Positions 1 to 12,949 of a stretch of 64,000 nucleotides of DNA are shown here, one piece after another. The DNA lies in the NCBI GenBank assembly GCA_948567375.1, contig OX419755.1:80432218-80496217 (forward strand). The letters run 5' to 3'. The DNA is from Lunularia cruciata (lineage: Eukaryota; Streptophyta; Marchantiopsida; Lunulariales; Lunulariaceae). The position numbers were made by a program, and so were the translations under genes. Below the pieces are notes generated by a model. It worked only from the letters and a program-made list of their open reading frames with translations. It did not search any database and had not been told where the DNA came from. Position 1 is the first letter of the stretch; every line of letters begins with the position of its first letter.

Positions 1-2000
1 TAATTCTAAGCCAACCATTTTATTGATTATCCTATTTCTAATCATTATGATATTTTCATAACTTGTATATCTAATATCAATTTAGAGAAATTGATATTAG
101 CTACTTGGGAGTGCTTTGATAAATAGAGTTCAAATTACAAATTACAGAGGATAAATATCAATTACTTTAAGGTCCCAATACAATAATTTTAGATTCCAGC
201 ATCAAAGCTTTCTCATGACTAATTTTGGAGTCTAAATCACTACATGGATGAAATTATTAATAATCTCTTATTTTTTATGATTTTTGAGAAGCTAAATAAT
301 ACTACAAACTAGGAATCAAGAAGATAACACAAAGAACTTGGGAGTAACGATTCATATTTAAGTGCATACCTTAAGATACAAAGTTCAAGATTCACAAATT
401 TGAAACATTAAGTTACTGATTTAAAATTTAATAAGTATGATTAAGAAATTGCTTAGAGTCTCATGTATAAAAAACCTTTGAGGATACAAAGACTAAAGGA
501 CTTGAAATCACAACATTAAAAAGTAATAAAAGCTATAGATTAAGTTTGTCTGGCTTTGATTCTTAAATCTTTGGTTGTAGACTTTATAATCATAAATTTG
601 GATAACAAAGAAAAATTATGATTATATTTTTGAAACTTTTAATAACTTCTATATTAAGGCTATATATTACATGATTTTTAGTCATATTATTTTTTTAATT
701 CTTTTATATTTATATTCATATTTATATTTATATATCACTTTTAACATGACTGGGTTCATTAAAACTTATAATAGAAATTACCCTATAAGTTGAATAAAAT
801 TATTATTTCATCATCAATATATTCTAATCTCAGATTCTATTGTTGAGTTAAAATTTATTTTTTAATTGTACAATTTTAAACTCTAAATTATAGAACAAGA
901 TACTAAGAGAAATAATATTTATTTATTTATTCTTCAACATTGAAATATATAATTTATTTACACATCCTCTTTCATGTGATTTTATATGATGTTGAATTCG
1001 AGTGTCATTAGTTGTATTGACAACTTGGAGCTCTCTACATTTTAGTTTGGATTAAAAAAAAAACTATGGGAAGAATAAATAAAATATAAGAATTATAAAG
1101 TCTACAAGAATACTCAAATAAGAGCTTATCTTGAAAGAATAATGCTTGAAAAAACAGTAAATCAACTTTATATCTAAATTCTCTTTCACTAGATTCTAAA
1201 TCAGTGAAGTTAAACAAGAAAAAAGAAAAACTCCAATCAGAAATCTTTATCAACTTCTAACTTTCAAATATGTTGATGCATATATATATATAGCATAAAA
1301 CTAACAGAACCTATTTGTAGATTATTCAAGATATGTGTTCTTTAGTTCTAGCATGATTCTTAGAAGATGATTCAAAGGAAACTTTATTGTACATGCTTCG
1401 AAGAGACATCATAAAAAATATACGTAGAGCAAGTATAGTTTCTTTAATTTATTTTCAAAATGTAATTTATATTCTTATAGGAAAAATGAAGTAAAACTCC
1501 ACGGTCAAAGTCTCCAGGGAAAAGATGATTTTTTGACAAAACACAAACAGAGTAATAGAGAAAAAAAATATTTCTTTCTTATTTTCGCACAATTTCAGAA
1601 TAAAAGTACTTATAGCACATAAAAATTTCAAGAATTGATTTTGATATTTCAATATCAAGTTGGAAATCCCAAAGGAAATAGGAAAACACTCCCCTCGTGG
1701 AAAGAATCTAGAACCAAATTCGTGCATGGCATGTCGGCGATAATATGTGTTTTGTGGAATAGTTCAACCCTTTTGAATTATCCACCTAGTTATAGCCTTC
1801 CTCATCTTATAAGGCTAAAAGGGGTAGTGCAGAATCACAAATATATTATATTACGCTTTTTATGAAAATTAAAAACCGACATTGATATGAAAAAAAGAAA
1901 AGTCCTTATATTGACACCCATACTTGACATGAAATTTAACTGTTTCCAACCGCATAGAGACTCCCACTAAGTTCAATAAGCATGGGCGAGGAAACAACAG
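1..2000. other. AT-rich intergenic DNA, no gene seen
   Basis: Strongly AT-rich sequence with frequent stops in every frame and only very short, low-complexity open frames. I see no splice-bounded coding segments, recognisable protein motif, LTR ends or RNA gene. It may be old transposon debris, but nothing in the sequence shows that directly. Confidence 0.5.
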
Positions 2001-5000
2001 AGTTAGCCATACCTCAATAAGTGCCAGAAATCAGATCCCTGCGCTCTCTACTCTTCAGCATCGTGTACACGATTGTCAGTATTATCTACAGCATTGTTTT
2101 GTCTAGATGTGCTAGGGACATACAATATGAGAGCGGCAATGACTATATGGCTAATGGTTTTAAGTCTTTATATTTGGGTAGAAAGAACTGCCCTGAGAGC
2201 AAAGTGGCTATGGTCTAGTAGTGGTTGCCGTTGTTTAAGCTATTATTAGGATAGTATGAAATATTCTCGAAACGTGACCAAAAGCAGCTAAAGCTATGAG
2301 CCAAAACTTTCGAATGGAGCTGCATGATGACTCATGAGTAAAGTTGATACATCACCTGAGGTACGTGTAAGCATCCCATGTGTGTCGCTTAGTTTTCGTG
2401 TACGCACTTCAACTCCAGAAAGGATTTGATATTCTGCCAAATAGATAGAAGGGCGTTAGTCCGGGGAAGGATCTGAAGATCTTTTAGAAACGAACCCTCT
2501 ATAAATTACAAAATCGCAAGACAGGGAATAAACTTCTAGATCTCGAAACTGTACATACACCTCACTACATTGTGTGATAAAACCGTAGATAATATTCTCT
2601 AAGCCGAAATCTGGTCATGACTATGAAAGAGTAGACTTCACTAGCCTTTCTGGAGGAGAAAAATTCCTTTTGTATTCACAGAACAGGTGAGAATTACACT
2701 ATAAATAATGACGTCTAGCTTTCAAAATATGATTAATCGTTCTGCCGGTATAAGAAAAGTACATGCCGGGAGACATCAGACACGAGCATGAAATTCCAGA
2801 GGGCTATCGATTTACATTGTGAGAAAATTCACTGCAGAACTGGCTTCAAATGGATATGTGGTAGGAGCTAATCTGCTTTCAGTAGAACCCAAATGTGTAC
2901 CAGAAGCAGGAGCTCCCTCTCTCCCTAGATGTTAAATACCAACCTCTGGTTGACAACAAGCTAGGGGCTTCCAGTCATTCCCGTCCAGCACGAGAGGCTA
3001 CCAGCTCCAAGCTATACACTTCTGTCTGCCCTCGTGGAGCAAATGTCAAGTTCAAGTTCAAGTTCAGCTGGGTGAGAGGAGATAACCATACAGATGCCAT
3101 CTCTTATTCAGAAGAGACAAGGAGAAAGGAGGCAATTCCGCCCTTGAGAAGAATACTTCTATTTGAATTATATGTTAGATAAGTGAAACTGTAGCCTCAA
3201 CAAAACTATATGCGACACCTACCTAGAGTAGCCGCTCCACCACTGCTCGAGTAGATTCCTCAACCACGCCTACAAACCTCGACAGAACGGAAAGGGATTA
3301 GACTACCCTTCACGGAGGAAGTTCCCGACGCACTCACTGGATGATCCCTACCATTCTGGATCACACCGTTCTTATATGCTGATCTAGATCGACATCTTGA
3401 ATGACTTCTGTAAGAGAAAAGGACCCAGGTTCCTTCCCGTTGCGCGTTCTGTCTGGTGGCTTGACAGACGGTGATAGCTGTGCAGTATTTAAGTCCACAT
3501 TGGTTTCAAACACTCACGTGTCAAGTCTTCTTTGCTTTTATGTCCGTTGGTAAAGCGAGTGCGTAAGAATCTTCGCTGCAATAAACTTCAAAACTTTGCA
3601 TCCTATCTATACGCTACGTCTCCGTCTTCGCCTCAAACAACAGTCAACTTTCGTGATTTCGGGAAAGCTAAACGATGTGCAACGATGAACTTTCAAGCTT
3701 TTAAATTTTTGTCGAGCACAGTTGGCGAGTTGCAGCAGTTGCACTTGGCAATTAAAAAGGAGTCACCAGAGTAAAAGGGCCTGAAACCTATGAGCAGATG
3801 CCAGCATGTGCGGGCCACCTTCAAACGAGCATCATGGATGTGATATAATACCTTCCGCCCTCGAGAACCCAGACAGCCAAAGGTGGAAGTCATCACCTTC
3901 CGCTTCTTGAAGGCGGCTCACACCTTCGCGGACGGAAGGTCACGAGGGGTTAAAATTTCAATGAGGTGAAATAAAGATTCGTAATTACCCTGGTAAATAA
4001 ACATAACATCTGGCTAGAAAGCCTAATCAATTCTAGTTGATTAGGCTTTTCTAGTTGGGACGATGAGATGAACTGCAGCCCCTCAAGGGTGGGGTGCATT
4101 CCTGTATGAAGCCAATCTCTATGGGCTGACAGAGGATGTCTCTCGCAGCAGACTCTTCTCCCTTCTGGACTTCTACTTCCTCTTGCCACTTGGATTCTTG
4201 TACAGCTCGCGTCTTTCCTTCCGCGCCGCGTCTCGCGTGCTCCTGGCTGATGGTGATGTCCTGACAGGCTTCGATGCTCCTGAGGCAGCTAGTCAAATGG
4301 TCTTTCTTCTTCTAAATGGGCAGCAAGAGCACATAGTGTTTGCAGAGCTGCCAACAGAGTCTCTTGACAAACACTGTTTAGGATTGCATGATTCCTCCCC
4401 TAGGATTCTAGTAGGAACGTTCTCTGCCAGATTTGGAAGCGATAGTTCCCTGAATCCTGAGCTGTAGGAGACAAAAGAAGCCCCCAGCCTGGCATATCCC
4501 GTTTCGTATTCTCATCGACGGCAGAGAAGACTCAAGCAGTCATCTCTTCGATATACCAAGTGTTAAGAAACAAAGTATTAGCATGTATGCCTCCACTCGG
4601 GCAAAACTCTGCCGATCGTGTGATACTACGTGGTTCAATCAAGCTTCAGAATGTAGTAGTCTCACATATGCCTGTTCACTGTCGGATATGTCGCAGCCCA
4701 GAGATTTTCTCTAAACTGCTTAGGCGTATACTTTGCCTGAGGTTTCGTCAGATGCCAAGCGCCTGTTCATGAATCATTCTCTGGGACGCTCTCTAACTTC
4801 GCTGCCCTCACTGGTCTTTCAAGCCACTTAAGAAGCTGCTCTGCTGACAGATATGTTGTGCGCCGTCTAGGGACGAGTTATCTCTATTAGTTTAGTGGAT
4901 GCAGGAGACGATGCATGAGATGCATAGTGTCCGAACGAAACAGAATCAAGGATTAAAGTGTCCCATAACGTCACCTAACTGCTCAAGCTGCTTAAAACAC

Positions 5001-7960
5001 GGCTGCTACATTTGAAGTTTAGGCACCTTATTTCTGTATCTTGATGCATATAATGAGACGGCATTGAAATGTTAAACGCGTACATAGACACGAGTGATAA
5101 CTTGATAATAGATACGCAAACGAGTGCCTGTCATAACTTCATGAGATCTTGGAGTTTGGAGCTCCATATGTAACCAAGGAGAAAAACAGTCGAGCAACGA
5201 CCGTTCAGAATGCCGCTTTAAGAGAGTACACAACACTAGGTGGCTGCATTGCTGCACAATCGTTTACCAATCCCTAATTAAATCCGATGTACCGAAACTG
5301 TAGAAGCCAGAAGTGGATACTACTGATCTGTTGAGAACCTGAACGGTGCATAGAGTCCCTTCCAATACTTGAGGGAGGGCCCAGGATTAATCAACCTTAA
5401 CTCATTATAATAAATGACTAACATGCTCATATGTGTCGCTAGAGCCAGGAAGCTACGGTCCAGTGCAGAACTTAACCTCACTCGGTAGCTACCACACGCC
5501 CCTTCCGCATTTGCGGGTCCCTACCGGTTTCTGGGAACTGGAACATACAGGAGAGTATCGTTCTTTGGCTGTGCTTTACCAAAGCTCATGGTAATAATTA
5601 CTAATAAGGTAGATATCACTACAGTAGGTTAAGAACTCATATCGCACGCAACTTGCAGAAATCGAATCTGGTCGAAGTTGTGCAATCCACTCGTGATATC
5701 TCAACCAAACCCTACCAGTCAGCATCTTCAAACTAAAGAAGAACAAGCCAACTTCCTTGGATTTCCTCATTTCCCTCTCAGATTCTCTTCATATGCCACC
5801 CTTGCTTATTCCTGCAAGCCCGCCGTACGCCCTGCCTGATATTCTTTACAGAGTTTAACACACATGAGCAGCAGCATGTGTGTTAAAATCTATAAAAACC
5901 AAAATCCTCTCGCGGAATCAACATATAACACATAGAGGTTTCAGTCTTTTGACTGCTTCTTCTTCACCGCCATGGTACAATGATCCATTCTTCACAAATT
6001 ACTGTACAGGAAAGCCTTCACTAACTGCATACGCTTGAAAATTACATCACTCCAAAGGAGCAACGCTGACGTGTTAGATTGAATAGATTCCATATAATAT
6101 TTCAAGCTTCTCACTGCTTCTTCACCATCATATTACCATGATCCATTCTGAACAAACTACAGTGGTAAAGCGCTCAATAACCTCATGTCTTTGCCTCAAA
6201 TTACCTCAAAATAAAAGAACAACGATGATGCACAAAAGATTGAGCAGATTTCCTACTTATTTCCTTTTGGAATACGTACCACACATTTCTTCTGCTGCTT
6301 TGACTTCTCCATTGACAGACACTACCTATCAATCGGTCCAAACACACACAGATGAACAATGTCAGAACCCAATCCTCCCCTGCATGGTGGTGGTGCTGGA
6401 CCTTTTCCTTTCAAAATAAGCAGCCAGCGGCAGCGCTCCTTTACGGACTGAATCTTCTGATGCTACGGACGCCTTACTCTCATCAGTTTCCCTCATCCGG
6501 ACTTTCTTACTATTAACTCCTTGACACCCGTGTCCTTAGCCGTCCTTAGCCGCCCCCGCCCCGTCATGGTCCACTCCGTTGTTCTCGTCCATGTCTGTCG
6601 TCTGAAGTAAAGAGTCCCACATACATACATCCATGATGCTGTCCGTCGCCTCCACATGATTAGTTTCATGATTAGCTTGATGGGGGCCTTCCCATCCTTC
6701 ATGTGTTCTACGTGGTCGCCTTTCACTTTTGTTCACCCAGCTTATGGACTATAGATGGACGTGATCTCCACTTATCCTACCGTGGTATCCACACTTGGTG
6801 GCCGACCATGTGGAATTGCTTGGACATATTCTTAAATATGGTGAGCATGTATTCAGTGTTACTTTGCGTGAGAATTTTCTTACTTGCTTTTAACATGCGT
6901 GACAATTCTCAACGAAAGACACCCAATATAATATCAAGAAGGTTAGATTTAACAATAGTTGTTGTAGAGGATCGAAGTGTACGGATTAGCACCCCCCCTG
7001 TAATTGAGCTCGGCGGAATAATCGTCCTTGAGGAAAATCCGGGAAGCAGAATCCTTGTTCAACCACGCAGTGCACTTGAAGAATGTGTCATGGATTGAAG
7101 GTAAACAGAAACTTCTCTGATTGGTACACTGAACAATCTTAAATATTCACAACAATGGCATTTTTCATGAGACATTCGTCGTGTTCTCTTCACTACTGCG
7201 TTCTCAAAAATAACCATTTTCACCTAAACGAAGTCAATGACGGTTCTTAGACAATTGAACTGTTATTGTATAGTGAAGAAAGAGGACTGCAGAAGTGCAT
7301 AAAACCAGGGTCATGTTTATAAATAAATGGAGGACAAATTTATACCAAAGTACAACTTATCGATATAATGGAAACACAACATGGTATATGCTTCTACCTT
7401 TACCTGACTGGGTTGATCGTGGTTCCTTCTATCAACTTAACGGTGGTCTAAATACAGTCCACTCTCCGAAAGTGCAAGGCCATCGCTCCAACCTCGAGAT
7501 TGCACTTATGGAGGATTTCCAATCACTTAACTATTTCATTAATGAGACTATACAAGTAATTGCACTCATTCCAGAGTTAGGGTTGGAATACCCCAAACTC
7601 GTGTTCGGGTGAGTGCAAGAATTGGTTAACACTACACTCATCGAGTGTAATTATATGTAATTTTAAACTTAAACAATAGAAATATATTAACGCTGTCCGC
7701 AAAGTGGAAAAACTGACGTTAAAATCGTGATTAGGGTAATTATTACACGAATGTTTAGAACTTTGTATTGCGAGTTCCGTCAAACTCACGAACACATCGA
7801 AAACCATGTGAGTTTCAGCGAGTTTGCACAGGGAATTTCTGTCACTTAGAGAAAGTTCTCATCCGGATCAAAGTTATGGGCACCGTCCGCTCTTTAAGAC
7901 CTGCCATCATTTATCGTCAAGTTTCCTTAAACATGTCCGTCGAAACCTCGTGGTTTAAAT
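2001..7960. other. Intergenic region of mixed composition
   Basis: Composition is more balanced than in the first 2 kb, but all open frames are short (up to about 130 codons) and none shows a domain I know. One 17-18 bp hairpin lies at 4014-4054. A diverged, inverted relative of the dispersed 60-bp repeat lies at about 6667-6725. Spliced exons of an unknown gene cannot be excluded by eye. Confidence 0.4.
4014..4054. repeat. Short perfect-type hairpin
   Basis: The left arm 4014-4030 (CTAGAAAGCCTAATCAA) is complementary to the right arm 4037-4054 apart from one extra base. The loop is the six bases TTCTAG. It is visible directly. The function is unknown; it could be a small foldback element or a transcript hairpin. 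Confidence 0.7.
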
Positions 7961-7962
7961 GT

Positions 7963-8280
7963 TGTGAGTTAACTATAGTTAACATCTACCGTAGTTCTCG
8001 GTTGGTGGACCCTTCTTCTTCATGGCCTGTTCCTTCCTTTGCGCCCTTGAGGTACAATCCGCTCTCGATAAGGGCAGCGTCGGTTTGCCAGGACAAAAAA
8101 TTACACGTGTCAACGTACAATACATTCTCGCTTAAACGGAAGAACATTCATTATAAATAACTTTTAAGCATGATTAGATGGTAGGTGTGACCATTTTAAA
8201 AATTAGTCATGCAAATAACGTTGTCCGCAAAGTAGAAGCGGGTTTGAGAAAAGCCCGCTAGAAACTATAGTTAACTCACA
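7963..8280. repeat. MITE-like segment bounded by 18-bp inverted repeats
   Basis: TGTGAGTTAACTATAGTT at 7963-7980 is repeated as an exact inverse at 8263-8280, enclosing a 318-bp segment with no coding capacity. The left arm also contains the 16-bp palindrome GTTAACTATAGTTAAC. Size and termini resemble a non-autonomous DNA transposon, but I see no clean target-site duplication outside the arms, so the assignment is tentative. Confidence 0.45.
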
Positions 8281-8440
8281 GCGAACCGCATTGCCCGTAA
8301 CTGGGTTTTAATATACCTGGTACACCTCTACTACAGTACAGAATGTAAGGAACAAAGTACGGATGTGGAGGGGCAGTGGAAGTCCAAGCCTATGTCCTCG
8401 GAACTTGTCAGTAAGGTCATTATTTTTTTTCTATAACATA

Positions 8441-8534
8441 CCTTCAGATGTGGTATTCTATTTCTATGTGGTACCTTCCTTCGTTTTTTCTACGCGGTCG
8501 CCTTAACCTTCAGATGTGGTATTCTATTTCTATG
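8441..8534. repeat. 28-bp direct repeats flanking an inverted copy of the dispersed repeat
   Basis: The same 28 bases, beginning CCTTCAGATGTGG, occur at 8441-8468 and 8507-8534. The 38 bases between them contain a short inverted relative of the dispersed 60-bp repeat (TACGCGGTCGCC, 8490-8503). The arrangement looks like a duplication created around an inserted repeat fragment. Confidence 0.6.
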
Positions 8535-8601
8535 AATTAAATTAAAGGAAGAGACACAAAAGCAGCGGGGCAGCTGGAGGTAGAGGGTTGAATAAGACAA
8601 T

Positions 8602-8719
8602 TATATATATATATATATAGAGAGAGAAGGGCGACCGCGTAGGAAAAATGAAGGATGGGAAGACCCCATCAAGCCGTACAAGGGAGAGACAAAAAAGGGT
8701 TATATATATATATATATAT
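8602..8719. repeat. Two (TA)n microsatellites around a dispersed repeat
   Basis: TA dinucleotide runs at 8602-8619 and about 8700-8719 flank the plus-strand copy of the 60-bp dispersed repeat. They are simple sequence, seen directly. Confidence 0.8.
8630..8689 (+). repeat. Dispersed 60-bp repeat, copy 1
   Basis: The 60 bases starting GGCGACCGCGTAGG and ending AAGGGAGAGA are identical to 12484-12543. A diverged inverted copy lies at about 6667-6725 and a shorter inverted piece at 8490-8503. Identity over exactly this block with unrelated flanks points to a mobile or processed repeat rather than a local duplication. The family is not known to me. Confidence 0.75.
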
Positions 8720-9011
8720 GATGGCGTGATTCCTTTCATTAGACATCAAGTTGTTAAGGTTAAATTTTGAGTTTTATGCAAGACAAGTTGATGGAGAGAT
8801 GTGTCATTGATACTGCTACTCACCTTGTGCATGAGTCGACTGATACGTTAATTTCTCTTTGGGTTAAGTCAATTCTTCTTCTTTTTTAAGTTGACATTTC
8901 CTCCTTTTAGGCATTATGATATCATAGTGGAGAAAATAGATATGTCTTGATTGACGAACGTCTCAATTCATACATATGTATGAATTGAGAAAATAAGTTT
9001 TTTATTTATGA

Positions 9012-9442
9012 GAAGAGTCTCACGATCATAATCTAATTTGATATTTATTAGTAAAAGCTTACCTTATTCTTCTTGTGCTTCTATCCCAGGTATATCCCCT
9101 ACAATTCATGCATAGAATTCGATACATATTACTAGGCTAAAGAAGCTCTTGTATTTATGGGAAGAGTCTCACACTCAAAGTCTAATGTGATATTCATTGG
9201 TAAACGCTTACCTTATCAATAAAGGTAGATATATTCTTCTTGTGCTTATATCCCGTATAAATCCCCTACATTTCATACATAGAATTCGATTCATATTAGT
9301 AGGCTAAAGAAGTTATTGTATATTTCTCCAGAAGAGTCTCACAATCCAACTCTAAACTGATGATATTCCTAAGTGAAAGCTTAATTTCTTAGTAGAGGTA
9401 GATATATTCTTCTGGTTACATCCTATATATATCCCCTACAAG
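9012..9442. repeat. Tandem array of three diverged ~150-170 bp units
   Basis: The units begin with GAAGAGTCTCAC at 9012, 9161 and 9331. Each contains TTCTTCT(T/G)G and ends near a (TA)TATCCCCTACA-type block; the third is truncated after CCCCTACAAG. Units differ by many substitutions and small indels, so the array is not recent. No coding potential is seen. Confidence 0.75.
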
Positions 9443-12400
9443 ATGGATAAGAAAGAAGGTAATCTCAGATTTTTTTATCAAACTCTAGGCACTGTTCTGG
9501 TATTATTCGAAATTTTCTACAGAGGAGGTTGAATATGAGATACAATTATTAAATATGAGTATGGTCGATACATTTACTCCAACTAAATAGTATCGGAAAA
9601 GCATAATTAAAATGAGTCAATTATGACAAATCATAGCATTCTCAGCTTCATTAAAAGCGTTGACTAGATTTCTCTCTCTCCTCTCCGCGTTTGGAAAGTA
9701 GTTTCATTTAGTAATTATGAGCAGATTATATATAATTGAGTACTATGATTGTTCTCCCGATTGCAGAGCACTTTGCATCCTCTATTCAAAGGACAGTCTC
9801 TCCTCTTAGTTTCCAATTAGTGGTGAGATACTCAATTTTTTACCCTTGCTACCCAACAGATCTATGAAAGTAGAACTCACGTCTGACACAACATTTCTAA
9901 CACAAATTCAAAAGTAATACTTCACGTTCAAGTGAAAAACCATAACCCACAAATAAAGGAGAAGCAAGCTAAAAACATATGATCCGTTATGATAATCTCT
10001 ATCTTTGGTTTGAACATTCAAGGGTAGACTTTATGTGGTCTTGAAGAACTTATAAACCCCAGAAGCTTTCAACATTATCTGTTAGTTAAGAAGAAGACAA
10101 CACGAATTTTGGAGATGTTTATCTTCTTTATCGCAAAAAGTAAGTATGATTAGAAAAAGTTGAACGATGTTGGCGGAGTAATGACCTGTCTGCTTCCTCG
10201 TTCAGATCGGGTGAACCCCTCGGACCTAATAAAGTTAGGCAGGCTCTCCTGGAGTGTGAGTGAAGGTTTTTATGCATGACATAATATGCAACTTCGACCA
10301 TAGGAGATCCTTGTGAGGACTTTGAAGTGGCAACCCTATCGATCCACAATTAGAATACCATAAAGTGACACTGCATCTTTGACTTGGTGGGGACTGTCTG
10401 GAGCGCAATAATGTGATAAAGTTGAAAGTCTTGTGGCTAGTCTAGCCACAGAAGTCGGTTGTATTCTATCTTGAGAGATCAGAATATGCAAGAATTTTGT
10501 CTTCCATCCTCGAGGATCTGTGAGATTCAATGGAAACGAGGAGTTTGGAGCGGCATAACTTTGTGATCGTTGTAGGGTTCAAACTCTAAACTCCAAACTC
10601 CGAACTCCGAACTCCAAGGCACTTGATTCACTTTCGGCTCGTGAAGGCTCCGAGCGGCCGAATGCTTTACTGATCGGACACGTCACATGCACTGAGAATA
10701 CAGGTCAGCTTGAAGAACCAAGAGATTGGTCCCGTAACCACCTCCGTGGTTCACTCACAACGACATGGGATTGCCAGGAGGTCCTTCGATGGAGGCAGAC
10801 AGACAGCCCCGTCACCCTTGAGAGATGGAGGTTCATACCAAACTCACTAGTACATGTCGAGTTGTAGAAGAAAGCTTCTTAAGCAGAGTTTTAAGGGTGA
10901 AACATTGATTCCAAAAGCTCAAGAGAAGGACTGGATGATGGCTGCATCTGTTATGGCTGTGCAGAGGTGAGGTTGATCTGCAAGTGGGTTACCACAACTT
11001 GACCTGGCATACCACTTGGTTTGGTTTTGGTTTTGAATCCCATCAAAGCGTATTTTATATATATATATATATATTAACTGAGATTAGCACAGTTAGGATT
11101 TTGCTAATAATACCCCAGGCTTTATGTTCCACGATACAATTTTCTACCCGGCCCGACCGGTCAGCAGCAGGTTTTCACCACTCCAGGTGGAAGTGGGGTT
11201 ATCGGCTTCTCTTCCCAATATAGCAAAAGCAAATTTAGTAAAGCGGAGCAAGGGATGGCAGAAATGTTGTAAGCATCTTAAATCTTAAAGTCCTTTCCCA
11301 GATCCATTCGAAAAACTTGGAAATGTTAATGTGATACGTCCGAAGAAAGAGACTAATCCAGAAACAAATCCTTTTCTCTCTGGGCTATCTCTTAGACGGA
11401 CAAGTGTTGCGGTAGACACGTGTCTTCTTAGACGGAGATATTCTTTATCCGTCGCATGGACGGAATTGATCACACTAGAAGAAAAAGGGAGGACCCGAGA
11501 AAGAGGGCGATAGATAGATAAATAGATAGACAGATAGGCCACTAGATGCACACTGTATACAGGAGACCGACAAGAGCCATACAGTAGTAGGTTAAGTCGG
11601 AAGATTTGGCCGTGTGGTGTGTGTCAGTTCGGGCAGGGCTGTACCGTAAACTTCAGGTGTGCGATCTTCGGCTACCTGTTCAGAGGCCTCGACATTTGCG
11701 GACATCTTCCCGGCAGAATACTGAAATTGCTGGCACCAGGCGGTGAAGAAAACACGGACATTCATGGCCTCAAAACGCAGCCGCACGGCAGCCAGGGACG
11801 GTTTCCTCCGTTCCCGTTTGTAAGCTGCCACTTAGAACCGGCTGCAGGTTTCCCGTTTACACGCAGCGGGGAAAAACTCGAACCGGGTTGCAGTGTAGGT
11901 AGCAAAGAGGGGCTTTAGTATTACACTTCACTTCACAATTCCTCTCGCGTCTTACGTTGTGTCTGAAAACTGAGCATCATGAAGAAAGTCGTTCAAGCTC
12001 AAAGTATGTGACTGCAAAGTCATCGAATAGATTCCAAACTGCGACCAGGAGTTACCACAGAAACACACCAGCTTGCTCAAAGTTATTAAACTTATTGAAG
12101 ACTGAATGGCAGCTTTGCTAAAGGTCAGTCCTCCGGTTACCTCTGCATGTTCGTATAAGCAGAAGGTATAGCAATTTCAGAATATGCATTGCAGACCTGT
12201 AGTCGGTATATGATAAATTCTTTGAAAGTCACTGCTACAAGTTGTGGGTTTTCGGACAAAGCAACCCAACTGTGGGTGTATTTGTTTTAGATCTGTGGAG
12301 GATGCTTGACCAAACGTTGGTATATAAATACAGCTCTTTGTAACTTCTTGAAACTTCTAACATGTTGTCTTCAAACTTTCCTCTACATATATCGAAAGTC

Positions 12401-12483
12401 GAGGTCGATCGGTAATATCCCTTGGTTGCTGCTCTACCCAATGAAAGGTTTGAAAATGCCTTGTTGCGTTTTAACAGAGAAAA
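9443..12483. other. Intergenic region, no supported gene
   Basis: The sequence holds an (AT)n run at about 11055-11075, short GATA-type repeats near 11510-11540, and a run of ACTCC(A/G)A motifs near 10577-10617. Open frames are short and lack recognisable motifs. Confidence 0.4.
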
Positions 12484-12543
12484 GGCGACCGCGTAGGAAA
12501 AATGAAGGATGGGAAGACCCCATCAAGCCGTACAAGGGAGAGA
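12484..12543 (+). repeat. Dispersed 60-bp repeat, copy 2
   Basis: It matches 8630-8689 base for base over the full 60 bases and then diverges at once on both sides (GTAACATGGGG downstream here, CAAAAAAGGG in copy 1). Two exact copies about 3.9 kb apart suggest recent dispersal or constraint. Confidence 0.75.
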
Positions 12544-12949
12544 GGTAACATGGGGCGTTTTAACATGGACTTGCTTTGGCCTGCATCTACAGGAGTAGAT
12601 CCAGGGCAATCACATTGAACCGGGAGTATACCTTCTGTCTAGATAACGAAACTGGTTATTGTCGGTTGTCATTCACGCCGTGGCCGCATGTGTTAGACTG
12701 GTGAAACGATGAAATTTGCTTATTTTGTCTTTTATTGCAGACGAAAACCGGAGCCGCAGCCATGCGTTTCCGAGCCATGAGTGTCACTCACTAGGCTTCT
12801 GCTCGGAAGAAGTTAGAACTCCGGAACTACTAGGAAGATAAAATTGGAGGCTTCCCGAAGAGAATAAACTCGCCCGGGATTGTAGAGATTCCCGGCAAAT
12901 CCCTCCGAACAGAGCGAGTTCAGCCCGCCCTGCACTGTCTGATTGGACG

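Noticed and set aside
6703-7098. 131-codon open frame on +
   Set aside because: It has no recognisable domain, starts inside a copy of the dispersed repeat and shows no splice or family support.
7768-8160. 130-codon open frame on +
   Set aside because: It overlaps the MITE-like inverted repeat and has no motif or compositional sign of coding.
10530-10620. GGAGTTTGGAG / CTCCAAACTCC hairpin with a GGTTCAAA motif
   Set aside because: The pairing comes from simple ACTCCAA-type repeats, and no tRNA fold could be built.
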